From Ectobius pallidus (lineage: Eukaryota > Arthropoda > Insecta > Blattodea > Ectobiidae), in contig CAXKWD010000007.1 in the NCBI GenBank assembly GCA_964059195.1, positions 23,013,023-23,077,022 on the forward strand: a stretch of 64,000 bases of DNA. Reading direction: 5' to 3'. The translations under genes were made by a program, and so were the position numbers. Position 1 is the first letter of the stretch; every line of letters starts with the position of its first letter. This document shows positions 1-10,789 of this stretch, in pieces. The notes under the pieces were generated by a model, which had not been told where the DNA came from, searched no databases, and worked only from the letters and a program-made list of their open reading frames with translations.

Positions 1-313
1 ACAGTTCCAACACACTACAGTCAAACGGTACCAGCAGACAAACAGTTTTTCATGGGAATGGCGCATATGTGATTACCGATTCTAAGTCATTAGCTTTAGA
101 GAATTCCAACTTGTGAGTAACCACGACTGTTTTTGTACTACGTCACTTGCATGGTTCTCAGCGTGTACCACAAACCCTTTTTCCCCTGACTTCATGCCCT
201 AATCAATAGAGTGAAGCTAAATATATTGGATGTAATACATCATTAAAGACATATTTTATTTTATAATCTAGTGTAATAAATTGTAGTTATGATATTTAGT
301 TTTACATAGCATA

Positions 314-1024
314 AGGGGGTCATTCAACTTCCGGTAAAATTCAAAGGTGAGAAATAGGAGAATTTCGTTACTTTTTTCTTCAGCAATGAATTGCTCTACA
401 ATCTTCCAATCTGGCATGTTCTTTATTGACTACCTCTAAAATTGCATATTATTTTCAAAATTAATCAAACTCTTACTGTTATGGGTAATTATCGTTACAA
501 AATGGTAGCCACGTTTCATGCACTGAAATGCCGTTTCCGCGATAATTTCCACAAATGGCAATATTTTTTAGCGATTTTTTCTAATATTTGCAAACATCAT
601 ATGAACAACATCATCTAGAATCTTTGGAATATCTAGAGTATAAGTATTTTTTAAAAATCAGTATTTAAAATTTTTCTTTTTCATTAAAAAAATATTAAAA
701 AACTATTAATGTTAAACGAATGATTGTAGACAGTGTTGTTCATATGATGTTAACAAATACACATAAAAATAACCACTCAGAGATATTGATATTTGTGGAA
801 GTTATCAAGGAAACGGCATTTCAGTACATGAAACGTGGCTGCCATTTTGAAACGATAATTATCCGTAACTGTAATAGTTTAATTAATTTTGAAAATAGTA
901 ACTGTATGAGTAGTCAATAAAGAGTATATGAGATTGCAAGATTGTAGAGCAATTCATTGCTGAGAGAAAATGAAATTCGCCTATTTCTCACCTATGAACT
1001 TCACTGAAAGCTGTATATCCCTCT
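314..1024. mobile_element. Foldback MITE with ~300-bp inverted arms
   Basis: The two halves are inverted copies of each other. The left arm (314 to about 628) reads AGGGGGTCATTCAACTTCC at its tip; the right arm (about 716 to 1024), reverse-complemented, begins AGAGGGATATACAGCTTTC. Both continue through a shared GGTGAGAAATAGG block and a shared CATCATATGAACAAC block near the centre. TA flanks both ends (312-313 and 1025-1026), the target duplication expected of Tc1/mariner-type elements. A 66-codon open frame at 720-920 lies in the right arm and matches nothing I know, so I treat it as chance. Nonautonomous, superfamily not proven. Confidence 0.8.
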
Positions 1025-1026
1025 TA

Positions 1027-3654
1027 ACGTGTTAGACGCCAATAAAATAATGAATTGCTATTTTAAGAGTTTGCTAATAACAGTGTAAGTTTTTAAGTGA
1101 TAGTAAAGTAGCCTACTTCCTATATATTCGTCCTTAATGTCATGTTAGCTGAGGCTCCCAAATTGCTATACATTTGGCATATAATGATGCTACGGTTCTT
1201 AACCCTATGCATGCTTATGTATGACTGCTTGTTGTACTGGTACAGTTTTCCCGGTACAAGGATTAGAACAAAGACCTCGACGGTAATCGAACCACGTCAT
1301 AAGTAACGTATATCTCTGACATATCCCTTGTTAAATAATATATGGTTTTGGGTGTGGTTCGGAGGACTTCGCTTCGAAACGTATTTTTGTGAAAATTTAT
1401 TTAGGATTTGACAGTTACTGTAATTTTTCTTCTACCATGGGTTACTGTAGAGAAAGTAATATATCTCCATATTATTTAAAGCCCTAGCGATGCATTTATA
1501 CCAATAGCAATTTATGGTAGAAGAGAGTAAAGACAGCTTTCAACTCACGAGCTTAGTTGTTGATACGAGGAAGGATGAAGAGGATATATGTCCTCTCGCA
1601 TGGTGTACATTCGATATTTAATAATACCGAAAAATTTACTATGACTTTCCCATTCATATGTCGCGTGTTTGATATTGACCAATAACGTTCAGCAATTCCT
1701 CGGATATAGACCAATCATGATTGTTTATCTTATAAAATGTTTGCTATTAATATGACGATGCGATTTTATTTGATAAAATCGTCAGCTCTTTACTGGACAC
1801 GTAAAGCATCAACGTGTGGTAATTAATACGTCACATGCTGCCATTAAGCAACACGAAAACATTATTTTATAAAACACAACTCATTTGCAAATGGAAATAA
1901 TATAAATGTCCATTGAATAAAAACACAATTTCGATTCGGTACAAGCCATTTAGTGTGCTTTTATTGCATTTTGATGTAAACAACTGCAACGTGAATAAAC
2001 ATAAGACTACTAAATATTAAAGAATAGTAAGTTAATCTACATGTAAAATCGAAAATCAAAATCAGGTATAGTAATGTTAATTGCGTATCCGAGTGTGACG
2101 GACTGGAGCTCCAGGTTTAGTGAGGAATCAATATCATACCAAGATTGCAATGTCAGTTAGCCTTTCCACATGTCTGTTACCTTTTGTTATTATACAGCTG
2201 GAAACTCGAATCAAATAGCATTTGTTAATATCTCACTAAGTTGACATGTTCTTATTGAGTGTTGCTTTGCTTTTATTATAAGTATTCAATTCCAGCTTGA
2301 GAAAATTACCGAAAATAAAGATGGAAATAGCTGAAAACCAGTGGGATCTGAAGTAGTGAATGGTTTAATAAATAATTTTTTACCTGAAGAATCGAAACAT
2401 GGTATGAGAGAAAACATAATTTGCTTACATTTTAGTACAGAAAGGAAAGCTTCAACGTAATGATCATTTTATTCTATGCTAAAGTGTTCATTAAGTATGA
2501 CTTAATGTGTCGATATATCCAAGTTCTGCAATCTAAATACGATTTAATTTAATTTAATTTACAAAGAAGTGAGTCAAATTAACGCGGTTAAGTAGTGCTG
2601 CCAAGATTGCCGCACATTTGTTCAACTGTTTTATTCCAATGCTGCAAAACTGCTACTTGCAGTAACTTATAAAAGATCAGATGGGTGAAGTTTACTTCAG
2701 AGGGTAACACTCGTTACATTTAATTTTACGTTAATATATATTTTTTAATTCTATTTGATTATGTAACAATAGCTACATGGTAAGGATAATTACTGTTTTT
2801 TTTCTTTAAGACAAATCCCGAAAGAGTTGAACTTATACATTCAACATTGCTCACTTATTAACAATGATCAGAAATATTTCCTCGCTTTTCAGCCCAGCAC
2901 ATTCAGCATTTAACAATTATGATCCTCTCTCATTCTCCACGAAATTTTGTTCTCGAAGTTTTAGAAAGCTTTCCATGCTTGTTATGCAAAATTGTTTCCA
3001 ACTTGTGTCGAAAGTCTCGTCGTAAATGAGATTCCTAATTTGAGGAACGATGAAACTTATTCAATTTTGTTTCTAAAAGAGCTGTAAAGTAAACACACAA
3101 ATACTTGACGCAGACTTCATTTATTGTCAACTTCCCGAACAAATTAAAATATCAACTCAGTTTAATATGATGTGGGTAAAAAGGCTACAGATTCTTCAAC
3201 AGGTCTCTAATATGCCTTTCTCAAGCAGGCTTATTTTATTACTTACTTTATATATTATATATTATAAATTACTTTATAAATTCGCGTAGTAGAAGAATTT
3301 TACGTAATATTTTAATTCGTAGATTGTCCACGTCTTTCGAATACTTAACTGTAAAAACCCACCATGTGTAGGCCTACATGAGTAATACCCTCTCACTTAA
3401 TTTAAGTCCTACACATATTCCCGCAGCTTTTATTTACACAAGGAATATTTCACTGAAAGTCCAAGAATCATTCGGAATATATTATACATATTTGACCCCG
3501 CCTCCCGCACCCAAGCACAAGTGATACCGGTGCTAAATCTGTTTTCAATTCCAATGTTTGTATTTTTTGTGTTTAATCCACTTAAAGGTTACGTGAGTAA
3601 ACTTCATAAAAAATAAAAGAAACCTCAGGTATCACTTGAATGAAAAAGTTTATA
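1027..3654. other. AT-rich stretch, nothing identified
   Basis: About 2.6 kb of AT-rich DNA with short homopolymer and AATTT-type simple tracts. I see no open frame with a recognisable motif, no paired inverted repeat and no similarity to other parts of the window. Confidence 0.5.
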
Positions 3655-3945
3655 CAGTGTGTTTCACGTACGAATTGGCCAATCATGTGGGTTTCTGCGT
3701 CATTGACGTCACAGTTCTAACTCTCGAGCGATCTGGTGCAATATCTACGCAAATAAAGCCGCTAAAGGTGTAATGATTGAGGTTCTCACAATTATTTAAA
3801 ATTACAATGCAAATAGCCACGTCCCTCAGCACAAGAGATGTTGGGAATGTTTTCTTGCATCCACTCAACAGTGGCACCTTTTTAGGAAATTTTTAGGGCA
3901 TAAGTTCAACTTCCGAGATAGACTTAATTTCTCTTGTGTCAAAAG
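3655..3945 (-). mobile_element. Half copy of foldback family 'GTTGGCC' (copy 1 of 4)
   Basis: Starts with CAGTGTGTTTCACGTA next to TA (3653-3654) and runs through a block also found at 34075-34766 (both arms) and 49040-49253. On the minus strand it encodes a peptide with the segment NHYTFSGFICVDIAPDRS, close to the peptide read from the other copies. The inner end fades after the TTAATTTCTCTTGTG motif and no second arm is present, so this is a half element. No known protein family recognised. Confidence 0.7.
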
Positions 3946-4018
3946 GCAACCTAACTTGTGAGAAATAGACTACCTTCCTTTTATTTATAGGCCTAGGGCT
4001 GTTTATTTCGCCTCATTT

Positions 4019-4776
4019 ATGCGGCAAACTATGCACAACTTTGTGAATGATTTTATGGGTAGTGCCTATCTGCACCCTCGTGGGTTAACGAATACCGAAG
4101 CTGATTTTGCAACAGACGTGGCAACTAGAATTAGAGACATCAGCAAGGCTATAAGAAAGGTGGCCAATTAGGCCATACAGAAATCACTCCTGAAAAGAAC
4201 CACTACGAGGTTGTAGACGCCCCAGCTATCTCAACTCAAACAGGCGTTGAGTTGCATATTGACAACAAAGAGAACGGTACACCCGTGCAGTGTGCATAAA
4301 CCCAGGAAAGGCAGCTGGCATGATTTTGTATCCATAACACATCATGAAGCAAACAAAATTCGAACCAAGAAAGTAACACGTAGTCTCAAATGATCGGAAT
4401 GGAGCCAAGCATAATTATGGGACGGAATAGCAGATTACGACGCTTGTGTCAGATCACGACCAACATAACGAAATAGCTGAACAATGACAAATTCGTAGGC
4501 ACACTCAAGAAATCAAAGAGAATGGAGAACTTCTAATTCTTCGACAACACAGACAACACTTGACTCCACAAAGACAAAAAAAAAAAAGCGCCAGGTTTTG
4601 ATGGGATTAACCCAACTAAGGATGATGCGATGTTGCACGCACAACTCCTGGACATAGGCTACTTTTACAGCCTGCATTCAGCTACGTATGTACCCGAAAA
4701 CATGAAGAAAGGAACAGCTCTATCCCATTCTAACGACGCACGACATACCCAAATATACTGTAATTATATAGGCTAG
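4019..4776 (+). pseudogene. Unidentified decayed coding sequence in three frames
   Basis: Three neighbouring open stretches read like pieces of one broken protein gene. Piece 1 (4019-4171, 50 aa) includes HPRGLTNTEADFATDVATRI. It is followed at once by piece 2 in another frame (4168-4299, 43 aa) including HYEVVDAPAISTQTGVELHI. Piece 3 (4588-4776, 62 aa) includes GTALSHSNDARHTQIYCNYI. Composition is unlike the surrounding AT-rich noise: acidic and polar residues, few runs. I do not recognise the family. A viral or transposon-derived structural protein is possible, but this is a guess. The region between pieces 2 and 3 has several stops. Confidence that it was once coding is moderate; identity is unknown. 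Confidence 0.4.
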
Positions 4777-5261
4777 ATCGATCTGGTTGCTGCCGGTAAT
4801 AGAATAATTTGAAGAATTGAAGATGAGACGAATCTTAAAGAAATAAAAAAAAATCCTATTGAAATGGCCTCATCATCTTACGCAAGCCCAGTCAGTCTAA
4901 TTCATCATCACGATAGATACTGTATATATGGTGTTCTAATTGAAAGTCAGACATATGAATTTATAAACTGATTTAGTATTTCGCTTTAAAATTATGGCCG
5001 TACCTTTGTCATATTTGTATGTAGGCCTACACCAATATTTAACAACATTTGTGCACGTTTCACTCCTAAAGTTGTATACTATCCGAACAGGGAGAAAATA
5101 CAGGTTATGGATGCCTTACATTGCATACATGTGAGAATCCGAGCTAACGGGCTGTTGGATGCCTTGGATAATGTACGTGAGATCATCCAATCTTTAAACA
5201 GAAAAGGATTATTTTTATTGGGGTGCGTTCAATCTCCTTCAAAGAAGCGGGCCAGGGTTCC

Positions 5262-5465
5262 TATAACTGGTCGGGACAAGTTTCCTGGGTGAGTTTCTTC
5301 CAGGGTTTTTCATCACCTGTTAGGCGAATGTCGGGAACTTTACGCTCTCGTTGTCCCCACACATCATCTGCTCATCACTATCATCTTCATCCCAACCGTG
5401 CCTTGTTCGGGTTGAGTGTGTGTGACTGGTGTGTCTCGTCCTATGTAAGTATAAGAGGTAAGTAA
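5262..5465 (+). repeat. tRNA-derived SINE, family F (copy 1)
   Basis: Shares the motif GGTCGGGACAAGTTTCCTGG and the later CCTTGTTCGGGTTGAGTGTG with 21170-21400 and, reversed, with 57236-57432. The best copy (57 kb) has an intact Pol III box B-like GGTTCGAATCC just upstream of the shared block, which is why I call the family tRNA-derived. Here box B is degenerate. Confidence 0.7.
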
Positions 5466-5984
5466 ACGTGCTAAACATCAGCTGTGTTCAAGAGCAAAGG
5501 ACAGAAAATCCAAAATTGTGCGCTCAAAATTTAATAAGCCTGCATGGCAAGATCACCGTTTGATAAAGTGTTATTTTGCGTGAAAGCACATAAATATAAA
5601 CTGAGAGAGAACGATTAAGTGTGAAAATAATAACACCGTTCTGCATGGATTTTGTTATTTTGAAATAAATGAACGTTTGTGATTTTGCACTGATTGTAAA
5701 AATGAAATCCGATTGAAAATGAAATCGCGTACCACGTCAGAATTTTTTTACAATTAAGAATTTTATGTTTTCAATATTTTTCGTAATATACTCGTATTTA
5801 TATTCCTTTGTGCTTTTCATTTATTAAAAATTATTAGAAAGGCACGGTAACTTACAATTTCAACTTTATTGCTTAAAATGTGAAAGAATATATATATATA
5901 TTATTATGTTTATATTATTTATTTATTAAAATCTACTAACTATATCCGCCCTTTTGGGACTTCCTCATTGTCAAAACATCCCTG
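5466..5984. other. AT-rich stretch, nothing identified
   Basis: No gene, repeat partner or motif seen between the SINE and the next repeat block, apart from a short TA run near 5890. Confidence 0.5.
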
Positions 5985-5987
5985 CCT

Positions 5988-6178
5988 TCTTATGGCCGAG
6001 TGCACCATTCTCCGGTTTTCTCAGCCGTTTCGTTACCGCGGTAAACGTAATACCGGGGTATTCTCAAAATTTCTGTGCACCATTGCTAAAATACCGCGGT
6101 TTGCTAATGCTTGGAAATATTGCGGTTACTCTGCTCGGACTCCAATTCTCGTTGATGGTTTCTTCCATGGCCGCTAGG
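5988..6178. repeat. GCGGTAA-rich repeat (copy 1)
   Basis: Begins TGGCCGAGTGCACCA and contains several ACCGCGGTA/TACCGGGGTA palindromes. The same block occurs in reverse at 9640-9854, where TGGTGCACTCGGCCA closes the copy. Probably a small nonautonomous DNA element; no target duplication identified. Confidence 0.55.
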
Positions 6179-6224
6179 TTCTCTCTCTCTCTGCACGTCT
6201 GCCAGTCACGGTGGCTCACCTATA

Positions 6225-6510
6225 GGCTATTGGTTTTCCAAATTCAATTTATTTTTTGCCTTATTAGTCAATAAAAAGATATTCATAAGGATAAAATGGA
6301 ATATTATATTGCGTATATATGTCGTCTGAATTCATACTTCGAATTCAAGCACCATAGATACTGTACCAATCGTGAAATGAGTTGGTTTCGCCTAGGCTAC
6401 TACTGGTTTGGTTGAGGTGAGAAAGGAAGGTCATTTCAATCGATCTTACTGCACAGTATTTGCAAAGATAAGTACCATCGTTCATTCTTCAAATAGATCC
6501 CACCTGTCTG
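6225..6510 (+). repeat. 270-bp direct repeat, left copy
   Basis: Nearly the same as 9300-9576 in the same orientation, including GGATAAAATGGAATATTATA and CAGTATTTGCAAAGATA. The pair brackets the LINE at 6718-9240, and the GCGGTAA repeat lies outside each copy in opposite orientations. Confidence 0.8.
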
Positions 6511-6717
6511 TACATTTCAATAAAATAACATTGATGTTTTAAAGAATAATTCTCGCACGTGTGCAATCCAAGGCAAAGCAACACCACGAAATCTCTGCTC
6601 TGAGTTCGACATAGCCTCGCTTTTATTCCCGTACGACTAGTAGAAATTTTAGGTGCAAAATCGTGTGCATAGCCATGAAAGGGCTGTTATAATTATGTTC
6701 GTGTACGTGCAGGTATG

Positions 6718-8818
6718 ATAAATTCATTACATACCCCTGCTCTTACCCTACTTGACTTTTCGCGAGCCTTTGACACCGTTGACGCAGACCTTTTAACTGC
6801 TAAATTGAGGTCACTACATTTATCAAATGCAGTAGTCACGTAGGTACAATCTTACCTCTCTAGACGCCAACAATGTGTTTCTCACGACAATCGATCTTCT
6901 TCGTGGCGTCTCGTGAGGTCAGGTGTGCCGCAGGGCTCTGTATTAAGCCCCTTGATTTTTGCAATCTATAGGGGAGCGGGGGCTGGTACCGGACAGAGCC
7001 TGGTATCGGACAAGCCCAATATCTCTTGCTAGCAGGTGCTTGGACGACCGGTTTTGTGATTGACAGCCTTGGCTAAATGTTTGAAGAGGGTGAACATCTT
7101 ATTCAGTTGACAGCTAGTTTCGTTTGTGAGTGATAGTGCTTTTTGTTCTTTTCTGTGTAAATCGGCTTGCACGAAGATAACTTCACAAAGCAGTAACAGG
7201 AAGAAGGGTGAATTGTGTTACATTCTAACATCACTAACAGAAGCACTGTACTTAAGGCTATAAGCTGTAGGTTTAGAATTTAATTCTCTTCAAAGGTTCT
7301 TGGTTGAGATTTTTTTCTCTTAGGACCGTGAATCGGGTGGTATCGGACAGGAAGCTAGCGGGTGGTATCGGACAATATAGCTACTCATCCAACATGGTTA
7401 CTGATGGTTCTTTCCTTTGGTTTTAGGTAAATATGGGGAAGATAAGAGGAAAGTGGGAAGAAGGTGACATGCTATTTTCCGTAACTATGTCAGGGACAAA
7501 AAATGACTATTCGAGAGGCAAGTGATTGTTTTTCAGTACCGAAAAGTACATTAGCTGAGTTTGCAACGGCTGGGCACACGAAAAATGTGCAAATTTGGAG
7601 GGGAACTCTTTATTTTATAAATGTGACATTTGTATAAAAAAGTAAAACAGTAAAACTTTATACTTTGAACATGGAAATGAGTCTTTTGTGGAAAACTGTG
7701 ACTGTCCGATACCACCCTCCATTTTTCAAAAGTACAAAAATGTTACTACTTTTTAATTTTCTTGTGCTAATTACATGTTTTAGTTTTAATTAAATATATT
7801 CATATAAACATTTAGTTATAAGAATAAAGTTATCTGTAAAGTAGATTAAACATTTGTTTCCAGTTTCAAAAAAGAGTTACGTCGCAAAAACCTAAGGTGT
7901 CCGATACCACCCCCCGTTCCTATAAATGACATTTCTTCAGTTCTAAAACATTGCCGACATCATCTGTATGCAGACGACCTGCAAATATATTTACATTTTC
8001 GGCCTGACACAATCAACGACTCTCTTTTAAAGCTCAATGACGACCTACACTCTATCAGTAAATGGTCAACAAAATTTGGACTGAATTTGAACCCAGACAA
8101 GACACAAGCCATTCTGATTGGAAAAAACAGATCGCTATCTTCTATTGACAACACTGACCTTTTGCCTGTGACCTTGAACGACACAATTATTCCATAAAGT
8201 AGAACTGTAAAAAATCTTGGTGTGTACTTTGACTCTGACATGACATGGAATACACAAGTTAAACATATCTGTAAAAAAGTATTTTCTATTATGCATTCAC
8301 TAAATAGACTGAAAAATTTCCTGCCTGCTAAACTAAAGCAGACGTTAGTGCAGTCACTTGTGATGCCACACTCCGACTATTGCGATGTCCTGTTCACTGA
8401 CCTAAGTGTTGAATTATCCTGTAAGCTGCAACGTGTTCAGAATTCTTGTGTCCGTCACATATTCAACATACGTCGATATGATCATGTCTCAGATTATTTT
8501 GAGCAATTATCCTGGCTTCGACTAAAGGACAGACGCCTACTACACTCCCTAACTCTACTCTATCAGATACTACTTAATAATACTGCTCCTAATTATTTAG
8601 TCTCTCGTTTCTCACTGTTATCTTCCCAACATAACCGCGACACACGATCTCAGAATAACAGTCTACTGTCAATTCCACGCCATCAAACATCTCTGTACTC
8701 TGCCTCATTCACAATAGCCATCACCCGTATCTGGAACTCCCTTCCGCCGGACATCAGAGGTAGTCGGAGCCTACACATTTTTAGGTCAAAGTCAATCAAG
8801 TATCTCGCTGATAACTAG
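6718..8818 (+). pseudogene. Reverse transcriptase, C-terminal two thirds, split by insertion
   Basis: Reverse transcriptase of a non-LTR retrotransposon, which copies its own RNA at a nicked chromosomal site. Left piece (6718-6970): motif A LLDFSRAFDTVDADLL with the catalytic aspartate, then the motif B region SGVPQGSVLSPLIFAIY. Right piece (7923-8818): motif C YADDLQIY with the two catalytic aspartates, GLNLNPDKTQ, and NLGVYFDSDMTWN, then the C-terminal domain ending at the stop at 8816-8818. Two in-frame stops are visible, one in the left piece (VVT*VQSYL) and one at 8195-8197. Removing 6971-7920 with one TA restores the contiguous motif FAIYINDIS, so the gene was in one frame when the DNA transposon landed. 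Now inactive. Confidence 0.9.
6971..7920 (+). mobile_element. pogo/Tigger-like DNA transposon remnant (Tc1/mariner superfamily)
   Basis: Ends are inverted: the left begins GGGGAGCGGGGGCTGGTACC, the right reverse-complemented begins GGAACGGGGGGTGGTATCGG. The target duplication is TA (6969-6970 and 7921-7922). Only the N-terminal DNA-binding part of a transposase is left: MGKIRGKWEEGDM at 7433, then after a frameshift MTIREASDCFSVPKSTLAE (7503-7559), a helix-turn-helix of the psq type found in pogo transposases. No catalytic DDE domain follows. Several extra GGTATCGGACA copies lie near the ends (around 7004, 7340 and 7361), plausibly transposase-binding sites. Confidence 0.85.
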
Positions 8819-9212
8819 AATGAATGTCTCGTTATCTAGCCTAGGTAAATTTATATTGTACACGATTTTCATGGCACTTAGCCTATATTGCTTTTATTTG
8901 TTAATTTCTTAGTTTTAAGTTTCAATTTTTGTGTATATTATAGTATAATATTATAATTATACACACATCCAATTATAATATAATTCTTTAATCCAATTTG
9001 TTTTCTCGGCATATTATTGGACGCATTTTTGTCTTATATTTTAATATAAGTACTTCAATATTGTATTATTATTTTATTTTTAACATTTTGTATTATGTAT
9101 GATATCTATTGTATTTGTTTTTTTGTAAATTTCTTTTAATGTATTTTGTCTTTATCCTGGTTGAGTGGAAGATAAGGCCCTATGGCCTTAACTCTGCCAG
9201 GCAAAATAAAAC

Positions 9213-9244
<32 letters not shown>

Positions 9245-9299
9245 CCGATACACAGGCTATATCGTGATGCATGCAGCCATTCACTTAAATTTGGCCTAG

Positions 9300-9576
9300 G
9301 ACCACTGGTTTTCCATATTTCATTTATTTGTTGCCTTATTGTTCAGTAATAAATGTTCATAAGGATAAAATGGAATATTATATTGCGTATATATGTCGTC
9401 TGAATTCAAACTTTGAATAAATACTGTACTAATCGTACTAATCGTGGTTACGCCCACTAGCCTACTCGATGGATCTGGTTTGATTGAGGTAAGAAAGGAT
9501 GGTCATTTCAATCGATGTTATAGCACAGTATTTGCAAAGATATGCACCATCGTTCATTCTTCAAATAGACCCCAGA
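9300..9576 (+). repeat. 270-bp direct repeat, right copy
   Basis: Partner of 6225-6510. It shares blocks such as GTCATTTCAATCGAT and ACCATCGTTCATTCTTCAAA, with small indels around 9420-9460. Confidence 0.8.
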
Positions 9577-9581
9577 CACCT

Positions 9582-9641
9582 GGCCAAAAGCTAATTGAAC
9601 ATAAAGAATAATGATTCTTTATGTTCAATTAGCTTTTGGCC
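9582..9641. repeat. Perfect 28-bp inverted repeat (hairpin)
   Basis: Arms 9582-9609 and 9614-9641 are exact reverse complements around the loop AATG; the arm starts GGCCAAAAGCTAATTGAAC. It sits at the junction between the 270-bp repeat and the reversed GCGGTAA repeat. Confidence 0.9.
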
Positions 9642-9854
9642 TAGATATCGTAAATATGATACATTACGCCGATCTCTATCTTGGAAAGAAAACCGCCGTT
9701 TTCTCACTTTACAGCTCCTTCACGGCCGGTTTGCATCTTACCGCGGTAAAAGTCGAAACCGAGCACGGTGCAACGAAAGTATGACTTTACCGGGGTAAAC
9801 TAAGTAACTTTACCGCGGTATTCTGAATACCGAGGTTGGTGCACTCGGCCATTA
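9640..9854. repeat. GCGGTAA-rich repeat (copy 2, reversed)
   Basis: Reverse-orientation relative of 5988-6178, with TTACCGCGGTA and ATTCTGAATACCGAGG motifs and the terminal TGGTGCACTCGGCCA. Confidence 0.55.
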
Positions 9855-9864
9855 AACTTGTATA

Positions 9865-10775
9865 ACATAAACTATAATTCCAAAGAATGGAAGTTGTTCA
9901 TAGATTCTTCTCAGAAAAGTCTTAAAGATGTTTTGCTTCATAATGGAAATATTAATCATTCCATTCCTGTAGCCCACTCTTCTGTTTTTAAAGGAGACAT
10001 ATGAAAATGTAAAGCTTTTGCTATAAAAACCGCAGTAGTACGAAAACCAATTATGGTCTATCACTGGAGATTTCAAGATTATTACTTAGTCAGCAGGCTG
10101 GTTTCACAAAATAACCTGGTTTCTTATGTGGATGGGATAGCTGAGCTAGGTCAGAATACTGGGAAAGGGAACAGTGGCCACGTAGGACTAATTTAACAAA
10201 GGGTGAAAAAAATATATAAAAATTGAGCCTCTTACTCATCCCTCAAAAGTATTGTTGCCACCTCTCCATATAATATTAGGTTTAATGAAACAATTTATGA
10301 AAACTCTAGATACATTACATTTCCTTCATTATTCTATGAAAACTTAAAGCTGGTAAATTCGTTGGCCCACACATTCGAATATTTATTATGGACAGTCAGT
10401 TCGAGAATACTATGAGTCGAGATGTAAAGGATGCCTGGAATGCTTTCAGAAACGCAGTTTTCAGTTTCCTTGGAAATAAAAAAAAAAATGTTAACACAGT
10501 GAAAATGATGCCACAAAGTCTCAATCAGATTGGCTGCAAATGAGTGTCAAAGTACATTTCCTTCATTCCCATCTAAATTATTTGCCTTATAATTTAGGAG
10601 ATTTTAGTGAGGAACAAGGTGAGAGAATTCACCAGGATATAAAAAATATGGAAGTGAGGTATCAGGGAAATGGCGTGTTAACTTGATGCCTGACTATTGC
10701 TGGATGTTAAAAAGGGACTGCTCTGAACAACATTCGAGGAGGTCAAAGAGGAGAAATTTGGAGTGAAATATTGAG
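9865..10775 (+). pseudogene. Decayed CACTA-like transposon protein (copy 1)
   Basis: Related to the better-preserved gene at 27973-28897 and to a protein family common in arthropod transposons. Readable blocks in order: EWKLFIDSSQKSLKDVLLHN near 9887; a broken block around 10040-10190; DSQFENTMSRDVKDAWNAF near 10390; FSFLGNKKK; EEQGERIHQDIKNMEVRYQG near 10612; then, after a frameshift, DYCWMLKRDCSEQH near 10690. The last two match ENGERFHEDISVMERRYQG and DYCWFVCRD of the other copy, which lacks the first block, so the two copies complement each other. Many frameshifts and stops. No terminal repeats found around this copy. Confidence 0.75.
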
Positions 10776-10789
10776 GCATTGTTCTGAAT

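Larger units (their letters stand above)
6718..9240 (+). mobile_element. 5'-truncated non-LTR retrotransposon (Jockey/CR1-like)
   Basis: A LINE covering the reverse transcriptase core to the 3' tail. The tail is (ATT)n at 9203-9240 after a GCCCTATGGCCTTAACTCTG motif, a 3' end common in insect non-LTR elements. The ORF is interrupted by a separate DNA transposon at 6971-7920. The start lies inside the reverse transcriptase, so the endonuclease domain is missing: a typical incomplete reverse-transcription product. Confidence 0.9.

Noticed and set aside
720..920. 66-codon frame
   Set aside because: Lies in one arm of a foldback MITE; the other arm does not preserve it.
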